64,000 nt of DNA from Falciphora oryzae (GCA_000733355.1 JNVV01000002.1:1777590-1841589), one strand, 5' to 3'. Counted from the stretch's first letter, positions 44,127-57,622 are shown. The notes: generated by a model from the letters alone, not told the origin. Numbers and translations: made by a program.

Positions 44127-47100
44127 ATATAAAATTTCCAGTCCTCCAACATCAAAACCCGAGAAGCAGCACCAAATGGCTTGCTTCATCCTCTGTTTTG
44201 TCAACAGCTCACAGACCAATGGAAACCGAGCTTGTGCGCCACCGCGTCTGCTAATCGCCGCCCTAGTCTAACAACAGAAATCTGTGCCTGACTAACAGCA
44301 AAAGCGTCCGTTCGCCGGACGCCACGAGTCTCCTTTTCCGAACGGCCATCGTGCATTCCGTCGTCACATATCTGTGGTAGTTCCTGTTGAGTACATGCCC
44401 GGGTACAGGCCCAAGTACCTACTTTACGGATCACAGCAATCAGATTGTGTGATGCACGGCCAGAGTAACACAGGGACAGCGCAGGCGGGCAGCCGCCCTC
44501 TACGGAGATCGTCGTAATCCTACTGCATGCGTCGATGTCTACATAAACCGCATGTTCATTGGTGAGGCATGGATCAAAAGGACCTGGGTCAGTGCTTGCT
44601 CCATGCTAGCAAGGGTTCGCTTCGCTGGGATAGAGAAAGCCCAGAGGAGCTGAGTTGCCTTTCCGACACACCGGGTCGTAGTCATTGTCGCACCAGGCAG
44701 TCCACATGTAAGACGGAGCCTTAGCTTCAGACTTGAACAAAACAAATAAGGAAAAACAGTTGAAGGACCAAAGGCGAAAAAGAGGGTTGAAAAAAAGAAC
44801 ATACCTGAGGAAAGACGGTGCAAGCAAGGAACAGCAAAGCGAAAACCACGCAAATCAATTACTAGTAAATCATTCTGGCCTGGCTCCGGCCTCCCCCGAC
44901 GGTCTGGATCCAGTCAGAATTCACGCCACCCTCTCCAGTCCGCCAAGCCCAGTCCAGATCGTCCGGATAGGATTTACGCAGCAAAGAAAAGAAATCGACG
45001 CTGGGTGACACCCCTTTCCAAAGCCACGAATAAGAAGAGAGAGAAATGGGCTGCTGGATGGGATCTTCTTGCTTTTTGGCGCCGCCGTGCCCTCGCGGCG
45101 GCCAGCCGTAGGTGGTGTGGGTTAGATGTGGTGTGTTCCGCCTGCCGAGGCCAGCCAGGCTCCCAACCAGGCGTCAGTCAGGCCAATCCTCTCCGCAATA
45201 CCGACAGAGGACCGATCATCCCGGGCTGTTTGCAAAGACCTGACAAAGCCAAGAGGACAAGGGCTCCATGACAAGGGGTGTGGTCGGTTAGCGGATCCCC
45301 AAGAGAGGCTGTTTTGTGGGACCATGGCTGCGACCTTTGGCTGGTTCCCGATTGAGGTCCCCGCACCGTCGCCATTGGCCCTTTTTCCCGACCCTGGACC
45401 CTGCAGGTCGCTCTCTCTTTTTTTCCCCCATCTTATTTGGATGAATGGTGAACCCAGTGAATCAACTCCCAGCCCAGTCGCCTTTGAGAACTCAGTGTTT
45501 GCTTCGTGAGCGGCTCTCATAGGCCTCTAGCATCTTATATCACATCTCCCATCGCCGTCTCTCCCTTTTCTTAGAACTTTGGTCTATATTTAACGCGGCT
45601 GAACGACGCTAAACACGTCAACGCTGGATGGAGTTCATGAGGGGAAAATGAGCAGAGCAATTATGCTGGTCCACCGTGCTCGCCTTTGCCCCTGTCTCAT
45701 CCCATCTTTTTTGCCGCTTGCAGCCGTGGCCGCTGCAACTGGCCGCTGCAACTGGCCGCATGGGTACACCAGGGCTAGCATGGACGCCAGGCACGCCCAG
45801 ATGACAGCTTCTTCTTGGATTGCGGTACCTACCTTCAACCCGGTAGGATGGACCACATCCACATTCCGCCGTTCCATTCTCAATGGCCGTCCTGGATGCT
45901 TCGCACACCACGGTAGATGCTCCCGACACCGCTCGTCACTCGCAAACCACCAATCCTAAGCATCGGCAGCACGATGGCTGGGGCGTACCTGACTGCTGAT
46001 CTCGTCCGCCCCCCAGCCTTCCCAATACGCCCGCCTCCAGGGCCGATGCATTGCGCTAAAGCGTCGTTTCCGAGATTTCCGGAGCCTACAGAGCACCCAG
46101 CGATCGCAGGGGTGTCGAATGCCCCATAATTTCCTGCCGTACCAAAAGCCGCTGGCAACGAATGTTTACTCTCGATATCATTACGAGTAATTGCATACTC
46201 CTTCGGTCCCTCCTCCAGCCTACGGGCCAACCTCTTTGGCATCTTGAGGAAAACCAAAAACCGAACGAGACCAACGACCCTCAATGCGGTGTGGAGTATG
46301 TGCCACTGGAGCGGGTGCCCCAAGTAAGGCTCTCCCACCGAAGTGTTCATTGGGACCCGATGACGGCCAAGGCTAGCCCCACTTTTGGCTCCCCACCCGC
46401 CATCAGGGAAGTTGCTAGGTGAAGTGGGGCCACTTCGCTTACCGTTCCCTTTGATTCGCGTTCGCCAGCTGCATGCCAGCTCGCCAGGGCCCCGGCAAGT
46501 CGTCCGCGAGGCCCAAGTTCAGTTCGGTTGAGCTTTCGACAAACACTGAGAGCGACCCTGGATCCGTCCGCTTGCATCGAGAGCCTCGCCCAGAGTGGCG
46601 GCATCGCCGTTCGTGTTCCAAGCTCCTTTGAGGCAGGTCTCGTTTTCTGTCCCGTTCTCCCGGCCCCAGCTTCCCGCGTCCCTGTGCAAGCCTGGCGAGG
46701 ACGGTCCAAGAGGGCCTAGAAGCCGGCGACCGCTGGCGAGCAGACAGTGAGCAGATGCTTGCATCCGGGTGCGGCAGAGGAGCGGGGCAACAAGGAAGAG
46801 AACAAGAAAACAGCCACTCACGGATATTTTTTTTTTTTTTCTTTCGCCGCAGTCGGCAAACAGGCCGCCTTCTGCCATGTCTTGCCCTCCTTGGACGGAC
46901 GGACGGTCGACCATCACCGATCCTTCGCACATGCCGCCGAGGACGGCGGGGGCGCTGGGAGGGGGGACGGAGACGGAGAGATGCTTGCATCTGCGAATGA
47001 CTCGACCGTGGTTGCGGCGGGCGGGTCGGCCAGGCAGGCTTAAGGAGATGGTGGTTGGGTAATGTCTCTGTCATCTCGGCCTGCCTTTCCCCTTTGCTCG

Positions 47101-47258
47101 CTGCGCTCCCTGTCAAAAGACCTGTTTGGTGACAGATCACATGGGTGCTCTCGGCATTTAAACCCCTAGGGTCGTCCGTCTCCACGTACGGACACATTCA
47201 TCTTCTCTCCCTCTTGATGCAGAACAGCAGACGGAAAACGAGAAGCGAAGAATGAGAC

Positions 47259-47338
47259 NNNNNNNNNNNNNNNNNNNNNNNNNNNNNNNNNNNNNNNNNN
47301 NNNNNNNNNNNNNNNNNNNNNNNNNNNNNNNNNNNNNN
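47259..47338. other. Assembly gap (80 Ns)
   Basis: Eighty unresolved bases. Its true length may differ. Any frame crossing it is not interpretable. Confidence 0.99.
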
Positions 47339-48367
47339 CCGCGGCGGTCAATGCCTCACGAACTGACTGCGGCAAAAAGGGGCTGGTTAAGTTCTGAGCT
47401 TGTCGATGTGGTGGAGCCGTATCCCCGCGCACGGACAACGGAGAAGGGATCTCAAGTTCTGGTTCGCACCCGTGCTCACAGCCGCTCCAACAAAAAACGC
47501 CAGCGGTAACGCACGGCAAGCAGGGCAGCGGTCCCTTGGTCGTTGTGACACCTTCCGACTTCTCTCCTCCCGCCGGTCCCCACGGTCCATCCAGCCCAGC
47601 TGGACACGCCGCAAAGTTACACCGCACCGGCATGACGGAAGGCGACTCTATTTTTAAACCGCCAACATGGTGGTGGGTGCCACCCTGTGGTAGCATCCAC
47701 GCTGTGCGTCGTGCGTCGTCCCCGAGGTGCCGCCCCATTGGTGGCCTGTGGGCAGTTACATTGAGTCCCGCAGCCTGTCAGGTCTCTCACGACTTCCGCG
47801 AGCGGTGCCAGCACACAGGGATGCATGATTCCACACCCATTTCATCCATCCATCCATCCATCCTGCCGGCTGCCTGGCTGGCCTGCCTCCCTGCCGTTGC
47901 GTTGCCGTGGGCAAGGCGGGACTCGTCTCGCCCGTTGTTCCCTCATCCTCCGTCAGTTCAAGCGCTCTGGCCCACCAGGTGCGCGCATGCCTGCGGACCG
48001 GCAACGGCCTGTTGAAAACCACTACGCTACCGGCCGGACGCTAAGTGTCAACGACAAGGGGAGCGTTCAGGACAACCACGCGGCCGGACTGCGTCGAGAC
48101 CTTCCCTGTCAGATCCAATTGCCTGCTCCATCTGAGATCATGACCACCAACTCCTCCAAGTCGGTCCGTTCACAGTAAGACAGGCAGTACTCAGCGTAGG
48201 GTTGCTTCCGGCCCCCGTGCTTAGCAACACTCTCCGTAAGAATGGGACCTGGATGAAAAGCCCATGGTATCGAGTAGGAAGAAGAGAGAAATTTTTGCTC
48301 CCGCAAGAAGCAAGAAAAAGAAAGCCAAAAGTCTGGGTGTTTTCGTAGACGACTCCGTGGGCCCCGG

Positions 48368-48399
<32 letters not shown>
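48368..48399. repeat. Poly(A) tract, 32 bases
   Basis: Uninterrupted A run on the plus strand after GGGCCCCGG, in non-coding DNA. Third homopolymer of more than 30 bases in the window. Confidence 0.9.
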
Positions 48400-48404
<5 letters not shown>

Positions 48405-51400
48405 CCGTATTCCCCACAGCTTCTGTTTGGCGCGAACACTGGGGCCTTAAGATGTGCGATATAGGAGGACCATGCCACACCTCTGGGATAGTACCGAGGG
48501 AGCGAGGCTGTCAACTGCCCCGTTGTGGATGATGCGTGAGAAAGACGGGAGCTCTGCAATAGAAACCGGTGTAAAAATTCCGCGGCCATCTCGCACGGCG
48601 AATATTTCAACTCCGTGCTCCAGGCAACCTTTGCGGCTTCCGAGCAACCGCTGTGTGTCTACTGCGTGCTTCGCACGTCAGAGGGGTGAATTATCAGAGG
48701 TCGGCCGCAGCTGAAATCCGGGGGCAGGGTGAGGCTACCGAGGCTTAGGGAAGGTTGGCATGTCGATCTTAGCCGTGTGTTCATCAAGAACGGCAAAGGC
48801 AGGGCCCCATCTTGAACCACCAGCATCCCTGGCCAAGCTCATTCACGATGGCGCAAAAAAATTACGGTGCAACATCGATACATGGTCCTCGCGGCAGCCC
48901 AGCGGCGACGGTGTTCTTGGTACACCTTGAACGCCGCGGGGCTATCGCCGATTGGAGTTGCCACATATACACCGGGTAACCTTTGAATTCGCCTTGTGAA
49001 CCCTCGAGGGACGCGTACCGGGAGAGCCCAACGTTTTCTGCCCCGCGCCCGCACCACGAAGCAGTTGCCCTTTTCGGCCTCCCCCTCGCTGTGGTGGCAC
49101 TGGCGAGCGCTAATCCGACCGGGGCCGACCGTGCAGCCATTCCCGAGAACTCGGGGGCGGCGGGCTGCGCTAATCAAATTGATATGAACGGCCCGAGTGC
49201 GAATGCACAGTGCGGATGCGAACGTACCGACCGACCAGGCAGGTAGGTTCCTTGTAATTAAGGTTTTTATCTGTGCGACCTTCTGTCCTCGCCTTTGATC
49301 TTGAATACGAATATGATGCCTGGCTCCAATTGCTGGAGCGTCAAATCTCTTCCATTAACCCCTCCAGCCTCGCATTCACGGTCGGTCACTCAACGAATCA
49401 TCAAGTCTCGGCCCCATAAAATTTTCTTTTTTCTTTTCTGTCCAAGCCATCGTGCGGACTCTGCCCTGCCTCCTTCGCCGTCTAAATAAAAAGTGCCCAC
49501 AGGTCGTCCACTGCAAAAAGGAAGCCAAACACCTTGGAGGTTTATCTCTTTCGCGGAAGCCAAAGCGAGATGGCGTACCTTTGGTGTCTTGCCGCTCTCA
49601 GCTCTTGGCGCAGCTTCGGCTGGTGATTGGCCGCTGAACGACAGCCACCATTTGAGCGGCTACTGTTGGCGTCGTCCGTGCCGCGGGGCGCGCCATCAAC
49701 TGCGAGGAACGCTTCCGAACCGAGTTGGCTGATTATGATTTGATTTTCCCTCTTTTTTGGTGGCCTGGAAACTCTTCGGGGCGCAACTGAAGAGAGCGGA
49801 CCGCCGACTTTGATGAGATCGGGGCTTTCAACTAGAAGGAGCTGCGCAAGCAGAGCGAACCTTTGCAAACGCCAAGCAAAACGACATTCTCGCCCCGACG
49901 CGGTCAGGCGGCGCAGGGCTTCTTTGCCTAACAGACATGGGATGACCGGTGGCGAAGAAGTCACACGTCGGCCAGCCCCAGCCGAGGACTGCGGTATGTA
50001 AAAGGCCTCCTTCGGTATTCTCCTCTTTTGGATTGGACCCGAGAGCAACGGGCTGTCCGGCCCGTGGGCCATCGACTTCTCTCGTGATCCACTGCGTTGC
50101 CGCCTTGTCCGCCTCGATGCCGACTTTGCGCTCAACCTCACATACACCCATAACGAAATGGGATTTTCATCGCGTATCGTCAAAGCATATCGAGTATGAA
50201 AATCATTATAATGGGGTAGCGAACCCGAGTTAATTTGGCTCCCGCATTGCGGTGGCGGGTTCGCCCTTATTGCCAGTTATTAATCTCCATCCATCCCACC
50301 TGTCATGAGGACCCTGGCCCCGTTGTCACCACCGGGTTGGGCCCTGCATCTTCCAGGAACATCCAAACTTGGGATGATCGCGGTGTTTTTTCCCCCCCAA
50401 CGCTGATCTCCCGTAGGAGCATGACATTGGCGGCAACGACAAGGTGCCTCGGTCGGGCGGGTGTACCTTGCTTAGGCACCAACCCCCAAAGGACGAAAGA
50501 CAGTGCAGGCCAGGCACAGGTACAAGACTGGCACAGGAAGGAGCAGGATGTAAGCTTGCGTTGTTTGCTTGCTCGCCCAGAGCCGCAGCAGCGTCGCCCC
50601 CAGTCCCCGGCTTACCCTGAAGTGAACTGTCGTATCGCAGTGACCAACGCGCATGGCGGTGGATCTGGCACACTCACCACGAATCCCCCACGTTGGGCGG
50701 CGGCCAAAGCAGCCCGCGAGAGAGCCCGGCCTTGGAAAACAAGAAGAGAGAGGAGGAAAAAAAAAAAAAAAAAAGGGCGCCGCCCCAAAATGCGACGACG
50801 CGCGACGCACATGCACGCACACGCCCAAGTTAAAATGACGAAGATGCAAGACAAGATTTGATATTGACTCGTCCGTGGGCCCCCGCCCGGCATGCAAGCG
50901 GCAGACCGCCCCGGCTTTTACCCGCTCTCCATCTCCAGCCTGGAAATTAGGAGGCATTGATCAGACTTCTGAGATGCTGGCCTGCGCGGCCACGTGTGTT
51001 CTGGCGGGTGGGGTTCATGTGTGCCGACAGCGCCAGAGCGGCAAGTCCGTCCCCCTGTTCTGAGCGAACCCAGGTAGGTGCTGAACGCACACCAGGCTGG
51101 CGCTTTGTGCTGCGACTGGCCTTGACGGTTGCCCACGGATGCCACCCCGACTCTGCTTCCATCCTCCAAAAGCATGCGGGCGGCGCGACGTGCTCATCCG
51201 ACCAGGCCAGGCACCACACCGAGAGGGTGTGCCATGGACCCACTCGACTTACCCTGACTGGATCCTAGATCGGTACCTCGGCCGTTGTATGGCGGATACC
51301 TCGCGGTGACCTCAGCCTAGCGAGGGCTGATGGTCCGTCTCCTCCTCATCGCTTCCATGCTCCATGTCCCTGCACCTCCAGCCCCAGGCGGCGGTTACGC

Positions 51401-53597
51401 CCCGTGCGCCTTCGTTCCTCCCATCGCTCGTCAAATATCCTCTGCGCACCAACACGGCCGTAAACAGGATCGCGGCTGTCGTGTTGGCTGGCTGTTGCGG
51501 CTCGCCGTGCTGGGTGGGTGCTTTATGCTAACGACGTGCGCAGACTTGGTGATTTCCGCTGCATTTGCAGCGCCAAAACCTGCCCGTCGATTTGCGTGAT
51601 ATCGCCTCGAAGCAGACGGCCGGGTGCCCAGGATACGGACCCCTCCAGCAGCCAGCAGGCCGAGCTAGGTGCAGTCAACTACACACATCCAGGCCCAGGA
51701 TTTCCCGCCCAGCGGCCTGGTTGAGCCTCATGGATCAGCGCTTGCTGGCGAGACGTCCCCTGTCCCCAAAACCTCAGGGACCTCCTTCTCAGTTACAGTG
51801 AAAACGACGGGTAAAATTTGCCCGGTTGCCAGCTCGCGAGGCCGGTTGACGGGCAGGATTCCGTCATCCCGCTCCGTGGGAGGCCTGACTGGCCTAGCCC
51901 ATGGCCGCTGCTGTTCGACCCGATGTCGCCTGGACTGGCCGAGGAAAGCGCCCTTGACGGCCGTTGGACTTGTCTTGCGTGGTCTAGCTGCCTGCATAAA
52001 AAGTGCCCCTTGGCCAAGTTTCTCATCTCCACTCGCGAGGTCGGTCTGTAGGGGAAATAGGGGTATCCCGCACGAGCCTGCTGTTCAGCGACGCCACACG
52101 GAGCCGGTGGCTTGTCTAGCCTCGTTTCGCAGCTTTTATCTTCCCTTTCTGCCTGTCCAGAAATGGCCCCTCGCGGTAGTATTTTTTGCATCTTTCTTTT
52201 TTCCTCTTTTGTTGTATTCTGCACTGATGCTTCCTGCCACATTCCTCGTCCCGGATCATCCGAGACCTGCAGCTGGCCTCACATTGTCCCTCCTCGCAAA
52301 ATGGATGGAATCCTCCGATGCCAGGGGGGTCTGGGACTTGGCACCGAGAGACGTATGTGAAAGCATGAGGTGGTCAGAGGTGATATCTTCACCGTGCGAA
52401 CCATCATGATACCCCGGCCGCATCAAATGCGACCTCGGGGACCGCCGAGGTTACTCAAATCGCCGACCACTATATAGATTACGCTCACAGAGGGCGCACA
52501 AGGCTGCTGGGCGAAAGGGTGTGGCTGTAGGCGCTAGCCGAGGTGCTGTGTGTGACCAAGGCCTGCCGTGGTCCTCACCACACCCCCCTTCGATTGCCTA
52601 ATACCTCTAGCTACCTATATCGAGTCGATCAGGCGGAGGGCGACCGGAAAGTAAAAGCTGGAAGTCGTTGCTTGCAGCCAGCCGGCGGGCGGGCTGTGCT
52701 CTCTGGGCTCCGTCCGTGTCACCGACTGATTTCGGGACCTTGCAGTTCACCCCTGGCGACGAATCAGAAAAGTAAAAAGCAAAAATGCTAGCGAAAGGGA
52801 AAAGGCGAAAAAGGGCATTTACAGCAGTGTCTGGTAAAGGTTTCGCCACGCCTAATGCACTTGAAAGGGAGGCACATCACCGTCATCGATCAAGTTGGGG
52901 ATCAAGGAAGGGAGCGTGAGAGTAGTGAAGGAAGTGTGCGGTGCCATCTTGCTTCTTTGCGTGTTCATCTGCACTCTCTAGAGCACACTGTACCATGTAG
53001 CACATACTTCCGTCGCCGGACCGAGGCTGGCGAATCGCAAGCCTTCCGGCCTCCGAGTCCCGCCAGTCTGCCCGAGAACCGATATAGCGATCGGCTCTGT
53101 CACGACGTCACTGGAGGCAGAGCAGGCGCAAGAAGGCTACTCATCTCGGGACAATCAATCGGTCCTACGGCGAAATCCACCCACACCGAAGGTGCCGATC
53201 TAGACTCTAAATCGCCGAGGGGACTTTTCTTTCTCGGGTCTGTCGGGCAGCAAGCAGCTAGCGACGCGTCGTCGCAAGGTTTTCACGGGTGCAAGTCCTC
53301 CTGGCCCACAACCGTTCCCGCCGTATCTTTCGTCTTCTTGGAATTGACTTTCCCTAAGTCTCAAACAATCGTGGAAGGGACTCTATGCGGTGGGGGTGGC
53401 CACAAGCAGGGAGAAGGGACAAGAAACAAAGGCAAAGGCCGAGGCCGAATACGGGGAGCTGCTTGGAACGGGCAGGGTCTATCGGTCGCGGGGGTGCATG
53501 CTTTTTATTCGTCGCATCCCTCATCCGAACCCGGCCTGGCCTCATATTGCCAAGTTCAGTCTAAACTGGGACTGTGGTTCGCTGGAGCCTCGCTCAT

Positions 53598-54650
53598 TCA
53601 GTTCGGCGCGTTCGTCACGAGGCCGTTTGATATCTCCAGAGTGACCCGTCCCCCTTCGCCTTGCACGAGCCTGACAGACTCGAGGTCCCGGATGACCCAG
53701 TCGGGCCCCGCGGAGGTGACCTGCTCGACCGTGTGGCTCGTGACGAGGCCGAGGACCTTGCAGCCGGCGGCCTTGCCCGCGCGGATGCCGGCGGGGCTGT
53801 CCTCGAGGACGAGCACGTCGGCGGCCCGGGCCCGGAGGCCGAGCCGGTCCAGGCCCATCAGGTAGCAGGCCGGGTCGGGCTTGCCGTTCTCGACCGACTC
53901 GGACGTGATGAGGTGCTCGGGCCTCGGCAGGCCCAGCACCTCGAGCCAGCCGCTGACCAGGCCGTGCGTGCCCGACGTCACGATGGCCCAGGGGCTGCCG
54001 GCGGCGCGGATCGCGTCCAGGAGCGCCCGGGCGCCCGGTATCTCCTCGGCGTCTTCGCCGTACAGCTTCGGGATGGCGGCCTCCATTTTTCTGACGTCTG
54101 TTTGTACGTGGGCTATGTCAGCTGGGCTGAGCACTGCCGGTACTCGCTCGCAAATATGATGGACTTGATCGGGCGCCTGGGTCCACGTTCCAGTCTCAGA
54201 TCAAGGTTCGCGGGTTCGACGGCAGGGCTGCTGGGGCATGGATACAGGAGACGCTCCTTTACACGGCCCCATAGCTGTCTCCGATCCTCTCCGCTGACTC
54301 ACAGTCATAGTTGGCCTTTTCAGGGGCGTAGGACTTCAGGACATCAACACTCCGGCGACCGTGTGATGTCTCGAGAATCACGTTTGGGTCAACCCCAATC
54401 TCTTCTCCAACGCTGCAGCAGGAGAATATCTCCAGTGTCAGTCACTCTACCCTTGGCACCAGCGTTTCCGGCCCTGGCATTCCTTCCTCTCTCTCTCTCT
54501 CTCCCTATTCTGCTCGAGGCATCTTGACTTGACATACGTGCCCCAGTGTTTCACAATGGCATTGGTCGAATCAATGATTGTGCCGTCCATGTCAAAGAGG
54601 AAGCCATCGAGGGCGACCCGTTCAGGAGGGGCCGTGTAGCTGTACTCCAT
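53598..54650 (-). CDS. HAD phosphatase, glycerol-3-phosphate phosphatase type (Gpp1/Rhr2-like)
   Basis: Three exons, 54650-54538, 54412-54303 and 54097-53598, give 240 residues. Gpp enzymes release glycerol from glycerol-3-phosphate, which matters for osmotic balance and redox in fungi. HAD motif I is FDMDGTI at residues 19-25 (nucleophile Asp20, Asp22). VILETSHGRRSVDVLKSYAP and IPKLYGE in the cap match yeast Gpp1 position for position. Motif II is VTSGT, the motif III Lys is in NGKPDP, and motif IV is LEDSPAGIRAGKAAGCKVLG. Intron 1 contains an (AG)n run; donors are GTATGT and GTGAGT. An in-frame ATG at 54686 would add 12 residues. 2-deoxyglucose-6-phosphate phosphatase is the nearest alternative within the same family. 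Confidence 0.85.
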
Positions 54651-55860
54651 CCTTGTATCGTGCCAGGGAGGATGGCGTTGGACCAATTCTGATTTGTGTT
54701 TGCTTCAACAATGACGGGTCTATGAGGCGAATCAAGGCAATAGAATGTGGTCGGTGGGCTGCTCGGGGCAAATGGCAAGAAAAGTCCGTGATGGCAAAAG
54801 CACAGATGGAGCAAGTCAAGTGAGAGTGAGAGACAACAGGGATTGACCCAGTGGTGCGCAGGGACGTTATGATATATGTGAGCGTCTTTTATTTCCTAGG
54901 TAAATCTGAGTCGGCGGTCAGCGCCGCCACCGATTCAGCCAACAAAAATCTGCGGGCGGGATTTCGTGGCCGCCTGTTTTGGAAGCTCCGCTCCGGAGGC
55001 TCAGGGGCTACCTAACTTTACACAGGCGCGAGATTTCAGTGCGCCGCTCGGCGTGTCGGAGTTCCATGATCAGGTTCGTGAACGTCAGAAGCCAGCCCAT
55101 TTACTCTCGACGCTATTAGCAATGCGTGAGACGACGCCGGGGAAGCGGCATGCCCCATAGAATCGAGGAATGCATGGCTATGGATACACAGATCGGTGGG
55201 GGTTCTGCTCCTTGCTCAACACGTTCGATCTACCCATGCAACCGAGATCCCGGCCTTCGAGACGCAGATTCAGTTAGTCGTTAGACCGGATCATCATGAA
55301 CCGTCACCTGAGCCCATGGTATCGAGAGAAATGTGTCGTCTGGTCGTCGCAGCTGGTACGTAGTGCACAATGAAGCCCATCAATTCAATGGCATTCGTTT
55401 TGATGATCCTGTGACGGGGACTGACGAAGCGGACGCAACAGGGCGATAATTACACCCAAAACAAGTAGCAACGACCTACCATCTAACAGCGAGAACACAG
55501 GCAAGAGGGAAGACGGGAATTGCTGTTTGTATTTTCTATTTGTTTCTCATTTTCCCTATATATTCTATTTCAGGTCTCCATGGTCTTTTCTCTTTGCAGC
55601 AGGAACGTGGGGTGAATGCGGGCAGGTGGGGCGGCTAGCTTAAAAATGTTATCTTATCGTGGAGGTGGAGGGCGGGAAAAAATGCGATGGGATACGAACA
55701 AAAAAAAAAAAAATTTGAGGCGCATCGTCTAGTTGGAGTTGTCTCCCACTGACTTCACATTTCGTGCAAAAGACACCCAGCGCCACCACCATTTCCATCG
55801 CATTGGGTAGCTACTGTCTAAATATCGGGGAGGGCCAGCAAGGCATTTGCGGTGGTCAAA
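54651..55860. other. Intergenic, no supported gene
   Basis: Divergent space between the phosphatase gene (minus) and the Nug1 gene (plus); both promoters should lie here. A short A run lies near 55701-55713. No gene or other element recognised. Confidence 0.55.
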
Positions 55861-57622
55861 ATGGCGGGCTCAATTAATAAACCGAAGAGTATGCGCGGCC
55901 CCTGGCTCTTCTCACGGTCGTGTCGCGCGCGATCGCTCATGCTGAAATCGCATCTCTTGCTAACCTCAACGTCCTGCAGAGCCCATGTCCAAGCGGACTC
56001 CTGTTCGCCTACGGAACAAAATCGAGAAGAAGTCCAAGGCGAAGCAGCGAAAGGACAGGAAACTGGCAAAAAAGAACCCAGAGTGGCGCTCAAAGCTGAA
56101 GAAGGACCCTGGGATTCCGAACCTCTTCCCCTACAAGGAGAGGCTCCTTCAACAAATCGAAGAGGCCAAGATCCAGAAGCAGGAGGAGCTCCGTCGGAGG
56201 AAGGAGGCTGCCAAGGCGGCCAAGGCACAGAGGGATGGTACCGGTCAGGATGATGCCACAGAGGGCGCCGACCTCGGCGATGATCACATAGGAGACGACG
56301 CCGAGATGATGGACGAGGACGACGTTGACGAGTCGGATCCGATGGCTGCCCTCATAGCGAGTGCCCGTGCTGCCGCCGACAAGTACGACAAGGATCTGGA
56401 GACTGACGACGATGAGGGGATGGACGACGACGACAGCGACGGCGATGAGGACTCGTCAGAGGGCGATGAAGACGAGGGTGCGATCGAAGTGACGGGAGGG
56501 GCAACGTCGCGGAAGGCGTATGACAAGGTCTTTAAGCAGGTTGTTGAGCAGGCCGACGTCGTCCTCTACGTTCTGGATGCCAGGGATCCTGAGGGCACCA
56601 GGTCAAGGGACGTGGAGCGGTCCGTGATGGCGGCGGCGAGCGGCGGGAAGCGACTGATCCTGATCCTCAACAAGGTCGATCTGATCCCGCCACCCGTGCT
56701 CCGCGACTGGCTTGCGCATCTGCGCAGGTACTTCCCCACGCTTCCGCTGCGGGCCTCCAACGCGGCGCCCAACGCCCACACCTTCAACCACCGAGACATG
56801 ACGGTCCAGAGCACGAGCTCGGCGCTATTCCGCGCGCTGAAGTCATTCGCCGCCGGGCGCAACCTCAAGCGTGCCGTTTCCGTCGGCGTCATCGGCTACC
56901 CCAACGTCGGAAAGTCATCCGTCATCAACGCCCTCATGTCTCGCATGGGCGGCCAGCGCGCTGCCTGCCCCGCAGGTGCCGAGGCCGGCGTCACCACGTC
57001 CATCCGGGCGGTCAAGATCGACTCCAAGCTGACGCTACTCGACTCTCCCGGAATTGTCTTCCCCTCGACCACGGCGACCTCTTCGGCAGCGTTCGTGCCA
57101 AAGAACAAGACAGAGGCGCACGCACACCTTGTGCTGCTGAACGCAGTGCCCCCAAAGCACATCGAGGACCCCATCCCCGCAGTGACGCTGCTGCTCAAGA
57201 GGTTGTCAACACACCCAGAGCTGGCGCGGAAGCTTACAGAAGTCTACGACCTGCCGCCACTGCTGTCCAACTACGAAACCGGCGACGCGACTACGGACTT
57301 TTTAGTGCAGGTAGCGCGGAAGCGGGGGCGTATCGGCCGCGGCGGCATCCCCAATATCGCAGCGGCGGCCATGACTGTGGTCACGGACTGGCGCGACGGG
57401 CGAATCCAGGGTTGGACCGACGCCCCCGTGCTCGCGGTGACCGTGGATGGCAAGGCTGCTGCGGCTAACGCGGGCTCCGTCACGGTCGTGAACGACGAGG
57501 CCACGCTGCCGGACCAGAAGCAGATCGTTACCGAGTGGGCCAAGGAGTTCAAGCTTGAGGGCCTGTGGGGTGCTCTTGATGAGGCGGTGGCTGCCGGACA
57601 AGAGGATTCGATGCAGGAATAA
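55861..57622 (+). CDS. nug1: Nucleolar GTPase Nug1/nucleostemin type (60S ribosome assembly)
   Basis: Two exons, 55861-55888 and 55980-57622, give 556 residues. It is a circularly permuted GTPase needed for assembly and export of pre-60S particles. A very basic N-terminus (KPKKPMSKRTPVRLRNKI, KAKQRKDRKLAKKNPEWRSK, DPGIPNLFPYKE) is the nucleolar-targeting part of the family. An acidic linker of Asp/Glu runs follows. The G motifs appear in the permuted order G4 NKVD at 240-243, G1 GYPNVGKS at 315-322 and G3 DSPG at 364-367, with DARDPEGTRS before them. The first exon codes only nine residues; the intron has GTATGC, a CTAAC branch site and CTGCAG. A start at 55985 is the alternative but loses the conserved first residues. 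Confidence 0.93.

Larger units (their letters stand above)
41571..53597. other. 12 kb without a supportable gene, upstream of the homeobox gene
   Basis: Many overlapping frames on both strands, none with a known domain, signal peptide plus cysteine pattern, or coherent splice structure. It includes an (AT)n/(AAAAAT)n tract near 44060-44125, poly(A) tracts at 48368-48399 and 50759-50774, a CATC repeat near 47838-47860, and an 80-base gap. The first part could hold a long homeobox 5' leader. Small unannotated genes cannot be excluded. Confidence 0.55.

Noticed and set aside
46439..47197. 252-codon open frame on the minus strand near the assembly gap
   Set aside because: Low-complexity and Arg/Pro/Ser-rich with internal homopolymer-derived Lys run; no family features.
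50235..50861. 208-codon open frame ending in Lys-rich sequence
   Set aside because: The Lys-rich part comes from a poly(A) tract; no conserved features.
51669..52409. 246-codon open frame on the plus strand in the gene-poor stretch
   Set aside because: No domain, no repeat, no signal peptide at the start and a composition like its surroundings; a hydrophobic patch near the end is not enough.
52855..53865. 336-codon open frame on the plus strand
   Set aside because: Its last part is antisense to the HAD phosphatase and the first part has no recognisable feature.
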